A stretch of 64,000 nucleotides of DNA from Pythium myriotylum (Eukaryota > Oomycota > Peronosporomycetes > Pythiales > Pythiaceae), in contig JALJCQ010000030.1 in NCBI GenBank assembly GCA_023091665.1, forward strand, positions 870,501-934,500, in the 5' to 3' direction. Shown here in pieces: positions 29,316 through 39,168 of this stretch (the stretch's first letter is position 1; the number at the start of each line of letters is the position of its first letter). The position numbers and the translations under genes were made by a program. The notes beneath the pieces were generated by a model. The model was not told the origin of the DNA. It ran no database searches and was given only the letters and a program-made list of their open reading frames with translations.

Positions 29316-29326
29316 GCGAACCTAAT
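29316..29326 (+). promoter_or_regulatory. GCGAACCTAAT element before member 8
   Basis: This is identical to the 11-bp word before member 6 on the other strand. In both genes its last base is 31 bp from the chosen ATG, so it probably marks the transcription start region. This is inference from two identical copies. Confidence 0.45.
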
Positions 29327-29357
29327 AGACAGGCCGCATGGTTAGCATTGCAAATTG

Positions 29358-30944
29358 ATGGTGACCGAGAAAAGGCACAGTGAGGATGACGAGCGCTGGC
29401 TGCCGCCGCGGCGCGTGGGCTCCGCGCCTGCCAACCGGCTTGGCGCAGTGCCCAAAGGCGACTTCTACGCTAAGAAGTTTGTGGATCTCGAGTATTACCG
29501 ACAGGATGTGGCGGCCGGCAAGTACGAGAACCTGAGCGAGGTCGAGACGCGGCGGCTCTTTGGCTCGCCCGTGCTGCCGATCTTCGTGCCGCTCGCGAGA
29601 GGAGAGCTCATGACCGAGTACGAGGACCGATTCATCGAGTGGCTGCGGCGAGAGCGGTACCCGACGTTGAAGGAGCTCGCGTCGCATCGCGACAAACACT
29701 ACGAACGCGACTTGCGCATTCGGTTTGCCAACTTGAACGCTTCTGGGGTGGAACAATTCGTCGCGAAAGGTGAGAAGAAGCGGCCGCGACAAGAGAGCGA
29801 GTCGGCGAGCTCGAAACGAGTCTCGCTCGACCGCGAGAGCGATGCGAGCGACCGCCAGCGGAAGGAAGACACGGGGTGGGAGAGAGATTCAAGTGCTGAG
29901 AGGAGCGTGTCACCAGCGAGGTCTGATAACGCTATAGGACATGATAAAGGTGAAGGCGCGTCGAACAAGGTGGCCATTTGTGAGGAGCTTGCTCGAAGAA
30001 GTGATGGTGATGGATCCGAACGGACTAGCGGCTGTAGACTGAGACCTCCGTCTTCTGGCGATGCTCCTCTGTGCGACGTTGTCTCGGCTCATGTTGCTTG
30101 CGGATGTCAGCAGTGTCTAGTCGCTGCCGTGGCAATGCCCTCAGGAAAAGTCTCGGTGTTGGAGAAGCAGATTCAAGAGGGCTGTGGATGCAGAGCGCAT
30201 GCCCGTCGTGTAAAAAATTACGTGGAGAACACACAAGACAGCGATCAGCAACAGGCGGTCGATGAGAGTGCACAGGGCTCAGATGCAGTAGACTCCATCA
30301 CAAAACTTCTTACCTCACAGCCCCCGCCAATAGAGCCCGTGCATCAAGCAGCTGGGAAGGCTCGTGAAGACGATGGGCCCATCGTGCAACAGCTCGCGAG
30401 TCTCTACGACCAAATTAACAAGCGCGTTGCACTGAATGAGAAGACACTCGAGATATCGTCGGCTCGACTGGCAACTGCTCCTATCGCGGATATTGTGGAA
30501 CTCGCGAGTCTCCACGATGAGAAGGATGATCTGCAAGAGCTGGTACACAGTGACATCGAGAAACGAGTCAACGCAGTCGCGAAGCTGGCCGTGTATATGT
30601 GGAGACGACAACCGAATGAGCTCGAGTCAATGGTCAGCGATCCAGCAGCCAGCCACGTAGCCCATGTACAGAGTCTGAGCCATCGAATGTGTGCTAAGAT
30701 CGCTCTTGAGCTGGACGAGAAGCGCGAGTATACCGAGAAGATTCGACGGCAGCTCGACGAGTCCATGGCGAGTAATTGTGATGAGAGTAAGCGGCTCCTC
30801 GTGATGCAGCGCTTGGGCGAGATGCTCATGAGAGCTGAAGCCGACATCGACGATCTGCTTGCGCAGAGGCGACGAGAGATTTCGACGCTAATCCACTTCG
30901 ACGAGCGCATTCGGCAAGCGATCCGCGAGCAGCTGGCTCCCTGA
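29358..30944 (+). CDS. Array member 8: single type B module, CGCxxC, coiled coil, no SIM-like motif
   Basis: 528 residues from ATG 29358. The N-terminus is basic. The type B module is at about 30-140 (SPVLPIFVPLARGELMTEYE, then LRIRFANLNASGVEQF). A Ser/Arg-rich linker follows, then CGCQQCLVAAV at about 248 and an additional GCGCRAHARR about 20 residues on. No VDLT-type motif is found between it and the coiled coil, unlike most long members. The coiled coil spans about 335-527 and ends TLIHFDERIRQAIREQL. The helix that usually reads AALAMLIVYVWR reads NAVAKLAVYMWRR here. Confidence 0.82.
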   Translation: MVTEKRHSEDDERWLPPRRVGSAPANRLGAVPKGDFYAKKFVDLEYYRQDVAAGKYENLSEVETRRLFGSPVLPIFVPLARGELMTEYEDRFIEWLRRERYPTLKELASHRDKHYERDLRIRFANLNASGVEQFVAKGEKKRPRQESESASSKRVSLDRESDASDRQRKEDTGWERDSSAERSVSPARSDNAIGHDKGEGASNKVAICEELARRSDGDGSERTSGCRLRPPSSGDAPLCDVVSAHVACGCQQCLVAAVAMPSGKVSVLEKQIQEGCGCRAHARRVKNYVENTQDSDQQQAVDESAQGSDAVDSITKLLTSQPPPIEPVHQAAGKAREDDGPIVQQLASLYDQINKRVALNEKTLEISSARLATAPIADIVELASLHDEKDDLQELVHSDIEKRVNAVAKLAVYMWRRQPNELESMVSDPAASHVAHVQSLSHRMCAKIALELDEKREYTEKIRRQLDESMASNCDESKRLLVMQRLGEMLMRAEADIDDLLAQRRREISTLIHFDERIRQAIREQLAP

Positions 30945-30972
30945 AAGCTCTTTATCATAAATGCAGGAAGCT

Positions 30973-31310
30973 GTCTGAACTCTCAAATGAATGGACTAGC
31001 CATTTTTTTTCGTCATGTCAGCACCTGAAAGCATCTCAAGTCCTCCGGTCGAGAGTCACATGTGCTTTTGGAGGACAACCCGGCCATCAGGCTCTTACCT
31101 TGAGCATACTCCTTTTCGTTCAGTTCAATCTGGGACAAGGTGAACATCGATTTCGAGGACCTTCTGAGTGAGTAGCTGGCTATCGCAGCAGCCTGCCGCA
31201 TGGCCAACGAATGTAGTGTTGAACTCTCTCGATGAGCACTCACAGTAGTAAGCAGCAACTTCAAATCTGTTCACGATTGTCGTGGTCCACACACCCTCGA
31301 ATGTAGCCAT
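30973..31310 (-). CDS. Possible small spliced gene between members 8 and 9 (weak)
   Basis: On the minus strand, ATG 31310 opens MATFEGVWTTTIVNRF. GT-AG introns with CTCACTCAG and TGCTTTCAG acceptors and a GTAAGAG donor can be placed so that a frame of about 54 codons closes at TAG near 30987. No database family is claimed. The ATG coincides with the reverse complement of the TGTAGCCAT promoter word of member 9, so the start may be fortuitous. The rest of this 437-bp gap holds no other gene. Confidence 0.2.
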
Positions 31311-31326
31311 GTTGATGCGCACTTAA
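31302..31326 (+). promoter_or_regulatory. TGTAGCCAT / GCGCACTTAA element pair before member 9
   Basis: TGTAGCCAT is at 31302-31310 and GCGCACTTAA at 31317-31326, with the ATG 56 bp further on. The order and spacing resemble those before members 13, 14, 16 and 17. Confidence 0.55.
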
Positions 31327-31381
31327 CCGGCCAACATGGACCTCCTGATAAATTCGCCATTTCGTGGAATATTTGACGAAG

Positions 31382-33049
31382 ATGGCGATGAGCTCGTCGT
31401 CGCCGCCCAGCGGCAGTCGCGACCCGCCGGCCGCCAAGCCCAGCAAGCAAAAGTGGCGCGCGGACATGCTTCGACGCCGAGTGCTGCCGCTCGCGACCTT
31501 CGCGCAAGAGGTCAAAGCAGGCAAAGGCAAGCCGAGTCCTGCCGCTTGCCAGCGACTCTACGGCTCCACGGTCGTGCCGATCCCGGTTCCGCTAGCTGTG
31601 GGGGAGAGCGAGGCTCAGTATGAAGCCAAGTTCATTGCGTGGACCAAGACGAGAGGTATAAAGACCGAGGACTTTGAGAAGTGCGAGCATCCCAATCGTG
31701 AACGCACAGTGCGATACACGTACGCGGTGGACCTCGCAAAGGCGTACAACGCCAAGTCTCCACGAGAACGCATGCTGGTCGAGAAGGACAGTGAGTTGGA
31801 GGAAGGAGAAGAAGTGGAGGATGGAGAGGACCGAGTTCAAGAGAATGATGAAGCAGACAAGGAGATTCTCCCTCGTGACGTTCTGCTCGCGAAGGTGATC
31901 GTGACGCTTGACCACTATCGAGAAGACGTGAAATCCGGACGATTCAGCAAGCTGGCATTCATGAGCTCGGCAGAGAAGAAGCGGCTCTTTGGGTCGGCTA
32001 TAGTCCCCATCTCAGTGCCGTTAGCTCCCGGTGAGACTCCCCAGCAGTACGAACAGCGATTTATCGGTTGGCTCAAGCGAGAGAAAGGCATGACGTTGGA
32101 AGACGCCATAAACCACAGAGTTCGTACTTTGGAACGCTACTTTCGCCTTCAGTTCGCCAGCTTGAACGGAACAGGTGCAGAAAAGTTCGTTCCTCCGGCC
32201 TCCAAGAAACGACCTTTGAAGTCAGTTGATGGGAGTGTAGAATCGAAGAAGGCAAAACAAGGAGAGTCGTCGAAGAAGGACTTGGGAGAACCAGAAAAAC
32301 TCCTCGTGTCTGCTTCGCCAGGAGATGACTGTGTCGGTGGTGGCTCAGTGCGTGAGTGCACTCTGTGTCAGTGCCGGCGTTGTCTGATTCGAGGTATGCA
32401 GTTACTAGCGGATCGGGTGACGTTGAGGGAACAGAGCCACTCGGGTACTACAGAAGGCGCGATGATGGATCTTACTCAAGGTGCAGATGAGTCTACGGAC
32501 GATGAAGGAAGTGTGAGAACTGAAAATGAATCGAAGAAGCTAGTCGTGGATGACGGCTCCGTCTCCAGGGAACTGTATCGTGTGTACGACGAAGTAAACG
32601 AAGTCATCGTGACAAATGAAAAGGTCCTCGAAATCGAAGCAAATCAATTGGCCTGCGTCGCATTGAGTACGAACGTACGGGACGTAACGCGCATTCAACA
32701 GGAGAACGACGAGCTGCGTGAGTTGATCGACCACGAATACGAGCGGCGACGAGTGGCCGTTGCAATGGTCGTGGCGTATAATCTTCGATACGAGAAAACT
32801 GAACTTCTCCGCATGGTCCAAGATCCAAGTGCAAGCAACGTCGATCACGTACAGAGCTCGATCCACCGTTGCTGTGCAAATATCTCGTCTGAAATCGCAA
32901 AACTTGAGCCACTTGAACGGGAAGACAATGTAAACCAGACCATCGAACAGCTCAAGTACCAGCGCTGGAATCAATTCGTCACTTTAGTCCACTTTGATGA
33001 GGTCGTGCGGAATACAATCGAAGGCTTGATCGCCCAGGCTGAAGTGTAG
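31382..33049 (+). CDS. Array member 9: type A plus type B modules, cysteine motif, SIM-like motif, coiled coil
   Basis: 555 residues from ATG 31382; the longer frame begins at GTG. Type A is at about 20-110 (STVVPIPVPLAVGESEAQYE), followed by a strongly acidic linker (EEGEEVEDGED). Type B is at about 165-275 (SAIVPISVPLAPGETPQQYE). The cysteine motif CTLCQCRRCLIRGM has an extra upstream Cys. MMDLTQGADESTDDE at about 362 is a weaker SIM-like match. The coiled coil spans about 395-553, with VAVAMVVAYNLR at the usual position, and ends TLVHFDEVVRNTIEGL. The product is full length for the family. Confidence 0.83.
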   Translation: MAMSSSSPPSGSRDPPAAKPSKQKWRADMLRRRVLPLATFAQEVKAGKGKPSPAACQRLYGSTVVPIPVPLAVGESEAQYEAKFIAWTKTRGIKTEDFEKCEHPNRERTVRYTYAVDLAKAYNAKSPRERMLVEKDSELEEGEEVEDGEDRVQENDEADKEILPRDVLLAKVIVTLDHYREDVKSGRFSKLAFMSSAEKKRLFGSAIVPISVPLAPGETPQQYEQRFIGWLKREKGMTLEDAINHRVRTLERYFRLQFASLNGTGAEKFVPPASKKRPLKSVDGSVESKKAKQGESSKKDLGEPEKLLVSASPGDDCVGGGSVRECTLCQCRRCLIRGMQLLADRVTLREQSHSGTTEGAMMDLTQGADESTDDEGSVRTENESKKLVVDDGSVSRELYRVYDEVNEVIVTNEKVLEIEANQLACVALSTNVRDVTRIQQENDELRELIDHEYERRRVAVAMVVAYNLRYEKTELLRMVQDPSASNVDHVQSSIHRCCANISSEIAKLEPLEREDNVNQTIEQLKYQRWNQFVTLVHFDEVVRNTIEGLIAQAEV

Positions 33050-33248
33050 CTGTATAACTACCACATCAAGTTCGTCGCGTCATTACTACATGGATTCGTG
33101 CTGCACACAGCGTGTTAATATTATCTGCATCCATCGAGTGCAATTTCTTTCGATGTTGGCGAACTTCCAGTTGAAATGTCCGTACTTTGAAGCCATTTCC
33201 ACGAACCGCGTCATCACTCGCGAACGAACGGAAGAGTATCGTGGGAAA

Positions 33249-34301
33249 ATGGAAGTCGGTGGGGCGAACTTGAAGAGAGCATCACGCGAGGCTCTGAATG
33301 CGACCAAGGTCATCGCCCTTGACGAGTTCAAGCGGCTTGTTACCAGCGGTCACATAAGCCGAGCCAGTTCCATGAGCAACGACGAGAAGATCCAACACTT
33401 TGGCTCGACGGTTGTGCCGATCTTCGTGCCGTTGGCGCCTGGAGAGACGGAACAGCAGTACGAAGAGAGGTTCCGACCATTCTTGATGCGGCGCCGAGGC
33501 ATGACGCTGGGCGAGCTCGTGGCCAGCACCAAGTCCCGCACGACCGAGCGCCACTACCGAATGAAGTTCGCGGGGGCCAACGCGCTCGGTGTCGAGCGCT
33601 TCCAACCGGAGACTCGCCCTCCTCAAGTTGGCAGTGAGGAATGCCGTGGCGGAGCGGATCCGGCCGCGTGCCAGGCGTGTCAGTGCCGCCAGTGTCTCAC
33701 TCGGTCGATGCAACTACTGGCTCAGAGGATCACGGTACTGGAGACCATTGCTCGGCTAGCATTGCTCCGATCCAAAGAATCTTGCAATCTTCTAGTGCAG
33801 AATCTGTGGCAAGACTACCACGAGATCAACGAGCTAATCATCATGAACGAGAACGTTCTCGCGGCATCGATGACGACGCTAGCGGGTGAATCGATCGCAA
33901 ATATTGGAGCAACAACTCGGCTCCTCGACGAGAACTACGAGCTGGAGGAAATGGTCCACGAAGAGCACGGCCGACGCAACGTAGCACTCGCAATGGTGGC
34001 TCTTTTCTTGTGGCGATTTAATCCCGAGGAACTGCAACGCATGATCAATGACGAGACGGCTAGTGATGTTCCCTTCATTCAACGTACAAGCCACCACGAG
34101 ATTGCCAAGATCATGGCCGAACTCAAGTCGAAGACCTCGGCATTCAGCCGCAGGCCCAAACCCCAAAAGATCGATCTACTTGATCAGGAGATCGACCAGC
34201 TGAAGTGCTCTCGGAAGAAGCTCGTCGCCGTGCTTGTTCATTTCGATAAGCAGCTACGCAAACTGCTTGGCTCGTTGCTTGCGCAGGCAGACGTTCTCTG
34301 A
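33249..34301 (+). CDS. Array member 10: compact type B member lacking the SIM-like linker
   Basis: 350 residues from ATG 33249. An earlier ATG at 33090 would add 53 residues that look like leader sequence rather than family sequence. The type B module is at about 12-120 (STVVPIFVPLAPGETEQQYE, then RMKFAGANALGVERF). CQCRQCLTRSM is at about 143 and leads almost at once into the coiled coil (about 160-348, VALAMVALFLWRF). The linker that carries VDLT in other members is missing. The end reads AVLVHFDKQLRKLLGSLL. This is the smallest member that keeps module, cysteine motif and full coiled coil. Confidence 0.78.
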   Translation: MEVGGANLKRASREALNATKVIALDEFKRLVTSGHISRASSMSNDEKIQHFGSTVVPIFVPLAPGETEQQYEERFRPFLMRRRGMTLGELVASTKSRTTERHYRMKFAGANALGVERFQPETRPPQVGSEECRGGADPAACQACQCRQCLTRSMQLLAQRITVLETIARLALLRSKESCNLLVQNLWQDYHEINELIIMNENVLAASMTTLAGESIANIGATTRLLDENYELEEMVHEEHGRRNVALAMVALFLWRFNPEELQRMINDETASDVPFIQRTSHHEIAKIMAELKSKTSAFSRRPKPQKIDLLDQEIDQLKCSRKKLVAVLVHFDKQLRKLLGSLLAQADVL

Positions 34302-34453
34302 GTAACTTGAAGCCGATACTTACTTCAATACAAAACCATTCATCATCTTACGCCGAGTAGGTCGCTCTTATCTTCGACCATTTCTTCGACGATGACTGAC
34401 TGAGCCGGTCGCCGAGCTGTCGCGTCGGAGCCCCCGTTACCGATCCCTGGGTT

Positions 34454-35498
34454 GACGACGAGCTACGCCTGGGCAAGTTTACGACCGATCAGAAGATTCA
34501 AAAGTTTGGCACTGAGATCGTGCGGATTCCCATGCCACGACATCCCCGAGTGATGACGACTCTCAACGACTAATAAGGAGTGGTTTATGGACCTAAGGTT
34601 GGATTTGATGACTTGCGAGCAGCGTGAGGAACGGTTTGGGTGTCGTGAGATCCCGATCTTTGTTCCTCTTGCTCCTAGCAAAACTGCAGAGCATTATGAA
34701 AGGCGGCTCACTGCTTGGCTCATCACTTCCCTCCGACAAGACCCAAGCAATACGAAATCGTTGCGCTCTCTTCTTCGAAAGGAGCGCCCACGTCGGGATT
34801 TCGCCAAGCTGAGTGGTTTGGGAGTCGTACGATACGATCCAGAGAACCAGGGTGATGTTGAGGCAACAATCGAACAGCACAAACGTCGGCGATCTCTGCA
34901 CCTGGGAGCTGATCGGTCAGTAGAAGAATTCCCCGTGAAACGCCAAAGGCTTGAAGACCAGGGAAACACGAGTGAGAGCACACCAAACAGTGAGGGGAAA
35001 TCTTCCTCAAGTCATTCGAGTAATTGTCGGTGCTATCAGTGTCTCGTTCGCGATGCTTCTGCATTATCAACTAGAACCGGTGCGCTCGCAACCGCAGGAG
35101 ATACAGGCCAACACCGTTGACGACGTAAACCAGATCTTAGTCGAAAACGCGGTGTTGCTCGAGTACATCAACGGGGAGCGTGGACACCGATGTTCAGTGC
35201 TAGTGGAACTGATCATGGTTGTGTAGAGACACCGCATGGATGATTTGAAGCGAATAGCCGAAAGCAAGGGAGCACAGGACTCCGTGCGTGCGTATGGCAA
35301 CGGTCACTCGAACTGCTACGTGATATTCACCGCAATCTTACAAAAAAGCGAGATAGTATTCATTTTCTCCAGATAACGCACTCCAAGGACTCCGAGGCCT
35401 CGGTTGATACCGAGCTCCGGCGACTCGACGACGAAGTCCATCAACTACGAGACCGCCAGCGACGAGAGATCGAGGCAATGGTTTGCAGTGGTGGCTAG
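34454..35498 (+). pseudogene. Array member 11: decayed type A plus type B copy
   Basis: Family pieces follow each other in the right order but in different frames. A type A remnant at 34454-34573 (LRLGKFTTDQKIQKFGTEIV, stop TAA). A type B module and cysteine motif in an open frame from ATG 34587 to 35120 (REIPIFVPLAPSKTAEHYE; CRCYQCLVRDA). A coiled-coil piece ending at 35226 (VNQILVENAVLLEYINGERG) in a third frame. A C-terminal piece at 35406-35498 (LRRLDDEVHQLRDRQRREIE). At least three frame breaks or deletions separate them. The 177-residue middle frame could be expressed alone. The cysteine motif is closest to members 12 and 13, so this copy belongs to that subgroup. Confidence 0.75.
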
Positions 35499-35745
35499 CT
35501 AAGGGAGCTCATTCGTGCGAGACTGGCGTTGTAGAGGAGTTCAGTGGATGTATTATATCGTGGAATCAAGTATCCATTAGGTGTGTGATCATTCTTGATC
35601 AACGGCATCTCATTTTGGATCCAAAGTCACAAACAAGTCGTGAGAATTCTCAAAAGTTATCTTTTCGAAGAAGCTTCCATGGAAGCATCGAACAAAGGTT
35701 CACGGTCGCACGTGACACAAGGATCCACAATTCAAAGCCACAGCC

Positions 35746-37395
35746 ATGGAAGAGGCGTCGACATCTAATAGCCACGCGGAGACGCGAACGAGCGCGATGG
35801 CAGAGCGTCGCGTGTTGCCGATGGCCGATTATCTGGCCGAACTGCGACATCGCAAGAGATCGGAGGGTCCGCCACCACGAGGGCTGAGCATTCCCGTGCC
35901 TCTGATGCCTAACGAGACCGAAGAGCAGTACGAAGTGCGCTTGTGCGCGTGGGTTGCACATCGATCGAAGGGCCGACAGCTATGAGATCGCGCGAGCGAT
36001 CCCGATGGAAGCTGGGAGCGATCGGTGCGCATCGCGTTCGCACGCAGCGAAGCGAAGCGAGTGTCGAAGGCTCAGCGATGGGTGAGGACCCACCCGACGG
36101 ACGCGAACGACGAGAAGCCACCGCAACCGAGAAGACTGGACTTCTCGGCCAAAGTTCTCATGCAGTGTGGTAACGAGCCGTTGTTCGTCACGTCACTGGC
36201 GGAGTATCGAGACAAGTATTTGGGAGTTGATTTCACGTCGATGTCGCAGAAGATGCTTCAACAACAGTTTGGCTGTCGTGATATCCCCGTGTTCGTTCCG
36301 CTTGCCCCCGGTGAATCGCCAGAGCAGTATGAGCGCCGCTTTTTCACATGGCTCGAACGACAACACCACTTGACACCGGAGCAGTTTGAAGAGAGAACTG
36401 TGCCCCGTCTTCGCAGGAAGTACCGGCGGCAGTTTGCGAAACTCAACGGGCTTGGAAAGACATGCTTCAATCTGCCAGTCGTGAATTCAGTGCAGCCACG
36501 GTTGGTGGTTATGAGCTCGGCCGCAACGAGTGAGAAGCCTTATGGAGCTCCGACCGAGAACGAGATCGAACGAACGAGGGAAACTGAAGTTGATCAGTGT
36601 GTACGCGAAGAAACAAGTCGCAAGCGACCATTAGAAGGTACCACTGAAATGGCCAGTGTTGCTGTGGAGAGCAAACGCCCGCGGATAGATGACAACGAGA
36701 CATTGAATCACGTGGACGTATTGCTGCCTCACTCCCAAACCTGTCTGTGTCATCAGTGCCTTGGTGGGGACGCTCGAGCCTTGGCAACTGAATCTAGTGG
36801 ATCGGGGAAACCAGTCAACTGGCCCAACAGGAAATCAAACGATCTGCGCTCTCCTCATCTAGTTGATCTCACCGGTGCCGACGTTGTCATGATTGAGGAC
36901 CAGTCTCGGTCTTCCCAGCAAGAAGCCGAGCACCATCTCGTGGCCAAGTACAACGGCATCAATGAACAGATCATGCAGCACGAAATGGCTCTAGAGAGTT
37001 CTGTGGCGCGCTTCAGAAGTCATCCGATCCGCGACGCTGCAGAAATGAAGCGCGTTCAAGCAGAGAATACCAGGCTGCTCGAACTGATCAACGAAGAACG
37101 AGTCCAGCGCACGACTGTAATGGCAGAGCTCATCTTGACCATCTATGGGGATCGCCTCGACGAGTTGAGAGAGCTAACTCAGTGCAAACCGAGCCAAGAT
37201 TCTTCCCTCGCGAACGGAGATACCCATCTGCATTTCTTGGAACTGTCAAAAATCATCGCCAAGAAGAGAGAGCTCTTCGGTAGTCATCACAACCCTAACG
37301 ATGAGCTCTCGCTTCTCCACGATCAGCAGCGACGAGTTGTCGAGTCTTTGATCCACTCGGACGCACATCTCCAGAAGAGACTTGCGCAAATGTAG
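35746..37395 (+). pseudogene. Array member 12: otherwise complete copy with one in-frame TGA
   Basis: From ATG 35746 to the stop at 37395 one reading frame is open except for a single TGA at 35983-35985. The stop falls inside the type A module, just after a segment matching QYExRxxxW. The homology continues in the same frame right after it (SVRIAFARSEAKR). The type A core is also shortened (RGLSIPVPL without the preceding YGTT). Downstream are a type B module (RDIPVFVPLAPGESPEQYE), CLCHQCLGGDA, LVDLTGADVVMIEDQ and the coiled coil. If translation restarted at ATG 36160, a 411-residue protein with everything from type B on would result. A recent nonsense mutation, readthrough, an unrecognised intron or a sequencing error are all possible. 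Confidence 0.75.
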
Positions 37396-37400
37396 CAAAA

Positions 37401-37436
37401 TGTAGCCATATCGTGCTCTGCACTCTTCGCACTTAG
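37401..37436 (+). promoter_or_regulatory. TGTAGCCAT / TTCGCACTTAG element pair before member 13
   Basis: TGTAGCCAT is at 37401-37409 and TTCGCACTTAG at 37426-37436, with the ATG 35 bp further on. The first word lies only 6 bp after the stop of member 12. Confidence 0.55.
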
Positions 37437-37471
37437 CTCGAACTTTCGCCCTCAACTGGCGCTCTCGGCGG

Positions 37472-39097
37472 ATGACGACCGAGGGGGATGACGCGCTGCG
37501 GCGGCGGCGCGTGCTGCCCATGGACGCGTTCGTGGCCGAGCTGCGCGAAGGGAAACTCGCCAAGGAGCAGCGAATGGCCAAGTTCGGCGTCGCCGTGGTG
37601 CCGATCCCCGTGCCGCTGCTGCCAGATGAGACCGAGCACCAGTACGAGCGCCGCTTCGTCGAGTGGGTCGCGCTCACGTACCCGGACAAGCGCCTTGAAG
37701 AGATGCACAGCGAGCCACACCGAGAGCGAAGCATGCGCTTTGCATTCGCGCATCTACAGGCGCAGGCCTCCTCGCAGCACGATAGCATCTCGGCGGCTCG
37801 AGAGAAGAGCGACGAATCGCATCCGCAAAAGAAACGTCGCGATGACGAGGAGGACTTGACGAGAGAGATCGATCTGACCTTGGAAGACGAAAGCTCGGAT
37901 GAGCAACTTGCAGAACCGAGGGAGCCGGTCGAAACGTTCATCACGACGCTGGAGGAGTATCGGCAGAGACAGAGCATGAAACAGCTTGCCGAAGAGCTGA
38001 AGAGTAATCCGTTCAGCCCGCCAGTGTTCGTTCCACTCGCTCCAGGAGAGACTGTGGAGCAGTATGAGAGTCGATTCCTCGAGTGGCTTCGTACGGAGTT
38101 CGATATGACGCTAGAGCAAGTGCAGAACCACGCGGTTCACGACCACGAGCGTCTGGTGCGAATCCGCTTTGCGGATCTGAATCGCAGCGGCGTCCAGAAG
38201 TTCGACCCGACGCGCCGCTACTCCAAACGCAAACGATCTTTACCGCAGCAAGATCTTTCGTCATCATTGGAGGTGAAGAGCAAACGATCGCGTCGTAGTG
38301 ATTCGTCAAGTGGACAATCGGAGTTGATGAACGTCTCGAGCAGTATTTTGGCTCACTCGAAAGCCTGTCGGTGTCACAAGTGCCTCGCGCCCGACGCCCA
38401 CGCAGCCTCATCTGTAGCTGTCGTGGTCGATAGACCCTCAACGAGTACGGTTGAGATCTCAAGCTCGCCTGATTTCGTTGATCTCACCGAGAATGATAGC
38501 TTCAATGTCGTTATGGCTGAAGATCCGGTCGAATCCACCCCGCCGCTGTTGGAAGACAAACTCATGGCCGATTACGACGAGATCAACGAGCAGATTCTGC
38601 TTCACGAGACGGCCCTCGAAGCCTCCGTCGTCAACTTCCGCAGTCAGCCGATCCGAGATCTCGCAGACATGAAGCGCACTCAACTGGAGAACGCGAAGCG
38701 GCTCGAGCAGATCAATGAAGAGCGAGTTCAGCGCACACGCATTCTGGCTCAGCTGCTCGTGGTCATGTGGCAAGACGATCCGAGCGCATTGAGTCGGCTG
38801 GTTGAGAGCGAGTCAACTGAAGACTCGGCTTTTATACAACGCTGGGGCCACCACAAATGCCACGAGCTCGCAGTCGCGGTCATCAAACAACGTGCAATCG
38901 TGGGAGGTCTGGTGATGAGCTCTTCACCAAGTCGTCATTTGAGTCTCCAGTCGCGAGCGACTGAGGAGCTCCACCGAGCGAACAGCGAAATCCAACGACT
39001 TCGCAGTGCTCAGCGACGCGCCTTCGAGGCCATCGCGCGCGCAGACACAGAGCTCCAGCAGCTCGTGCGGCGCCACCTCCAGCAGCAACAAGTGTAG
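37472..39097 (+). CDS. Array member 13: type A plus type B modules, two SIM-like motifs, coiled coil
   Basis: 541 residues, ATG start. Type A is at about 5-95 (VAVVPIPVPLLPDETEHQYE). A first SIM-like motif EIDLTLEDESSDE lies at about 133, in the linker between the modules. Type B is at about 152-250 (PPVFVPLAPGETVEQYE), shorter at its start than usual. CRCHKCLAPDA is at about 299, a second SIM-like motif FVDLTENDS at about 336, and the coiled coil at about 355-538 (RILAQLLVVMWQ). Having two such motifs is unique in the array and would suit binding of poly-SUMO chains, if the motifs are functional. Basic KRKR and KSKRSRR stretches between type B and the cysteines could act as nuclear signals. 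It is closely related to members 11 and 12. Confidence 0.84.
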   Translation: MTTEGDDALRRRRVLPMDAFVAELREGKLAKEQRMAKFGVAVVPIPVPLLPDETEHQYERRFVEWVALTYPDKRLEEMHSEPHRERSMRFAFAHLQAQASSQHDSISAAREKSDESHPQKKRRDDEEDLTREIDLTLEDESSDEQLAEPREPVETFITTLEEYRQRQSMKQLAEELKSNPFSPPVFVPLAPGETVEQYESRFLEWLRTEFDMTLEQVQNHAVHDHERLVRIRFADLNRSGVQKFDPTRRYSKRKRSLPQQDLSSSLEVKSKRSRRSDSSSGQSELMNVSSSILAHSKACRCHKCLAPDAHAASSVAVVVDRPSTSTVEISSSPDFVDLTENDSFNVVMAEDPVESTPPLLEDKLMADYDEINEQILLHETALEASVVNFRSQPIRDLADMKRTQLENAKRLEQINEERVQRTRILAQLLVVMWQDDPSALSRLVESESTEDSAFIQRWGHHKCHELAVAVIKQRAIVGGLVMSSSPSRHLSLQSRATEELHRANSEIQRLRSAQRRAFEAIARADTELQQLVRRHLQQQQV

Positions 39098-39118
39098 CCA
39101 TCTTATCGGCGAACTTAG
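39093..39118 (+). promoter_or_regulatory. TGTAGCCAT / GGCGAACTTAG element pair before member 14
   Basis: TGTAGCCAT (39093-39101) overlaps the stop codon of member 13. GGCGAACTTAG is at 39108-39118. Spacing from the first word to the ATG in members 9, 13, 16 and 17 (62-84 bp) favours ATG 39169 over ATG 39121 as the start of member 14. Confidence 0.55.
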
Positions 39119-39168
39119 CCATGCGTACTTTATGGAGAGCTACGCAATGGCCAGTTCTTGAGCTGCTG

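Noticed and set aside
33090..33248. 53-residue N-terminal extension of member 10
   Set aside because: It reads as leader sequence with no family similarity; other members begin close to their first module.
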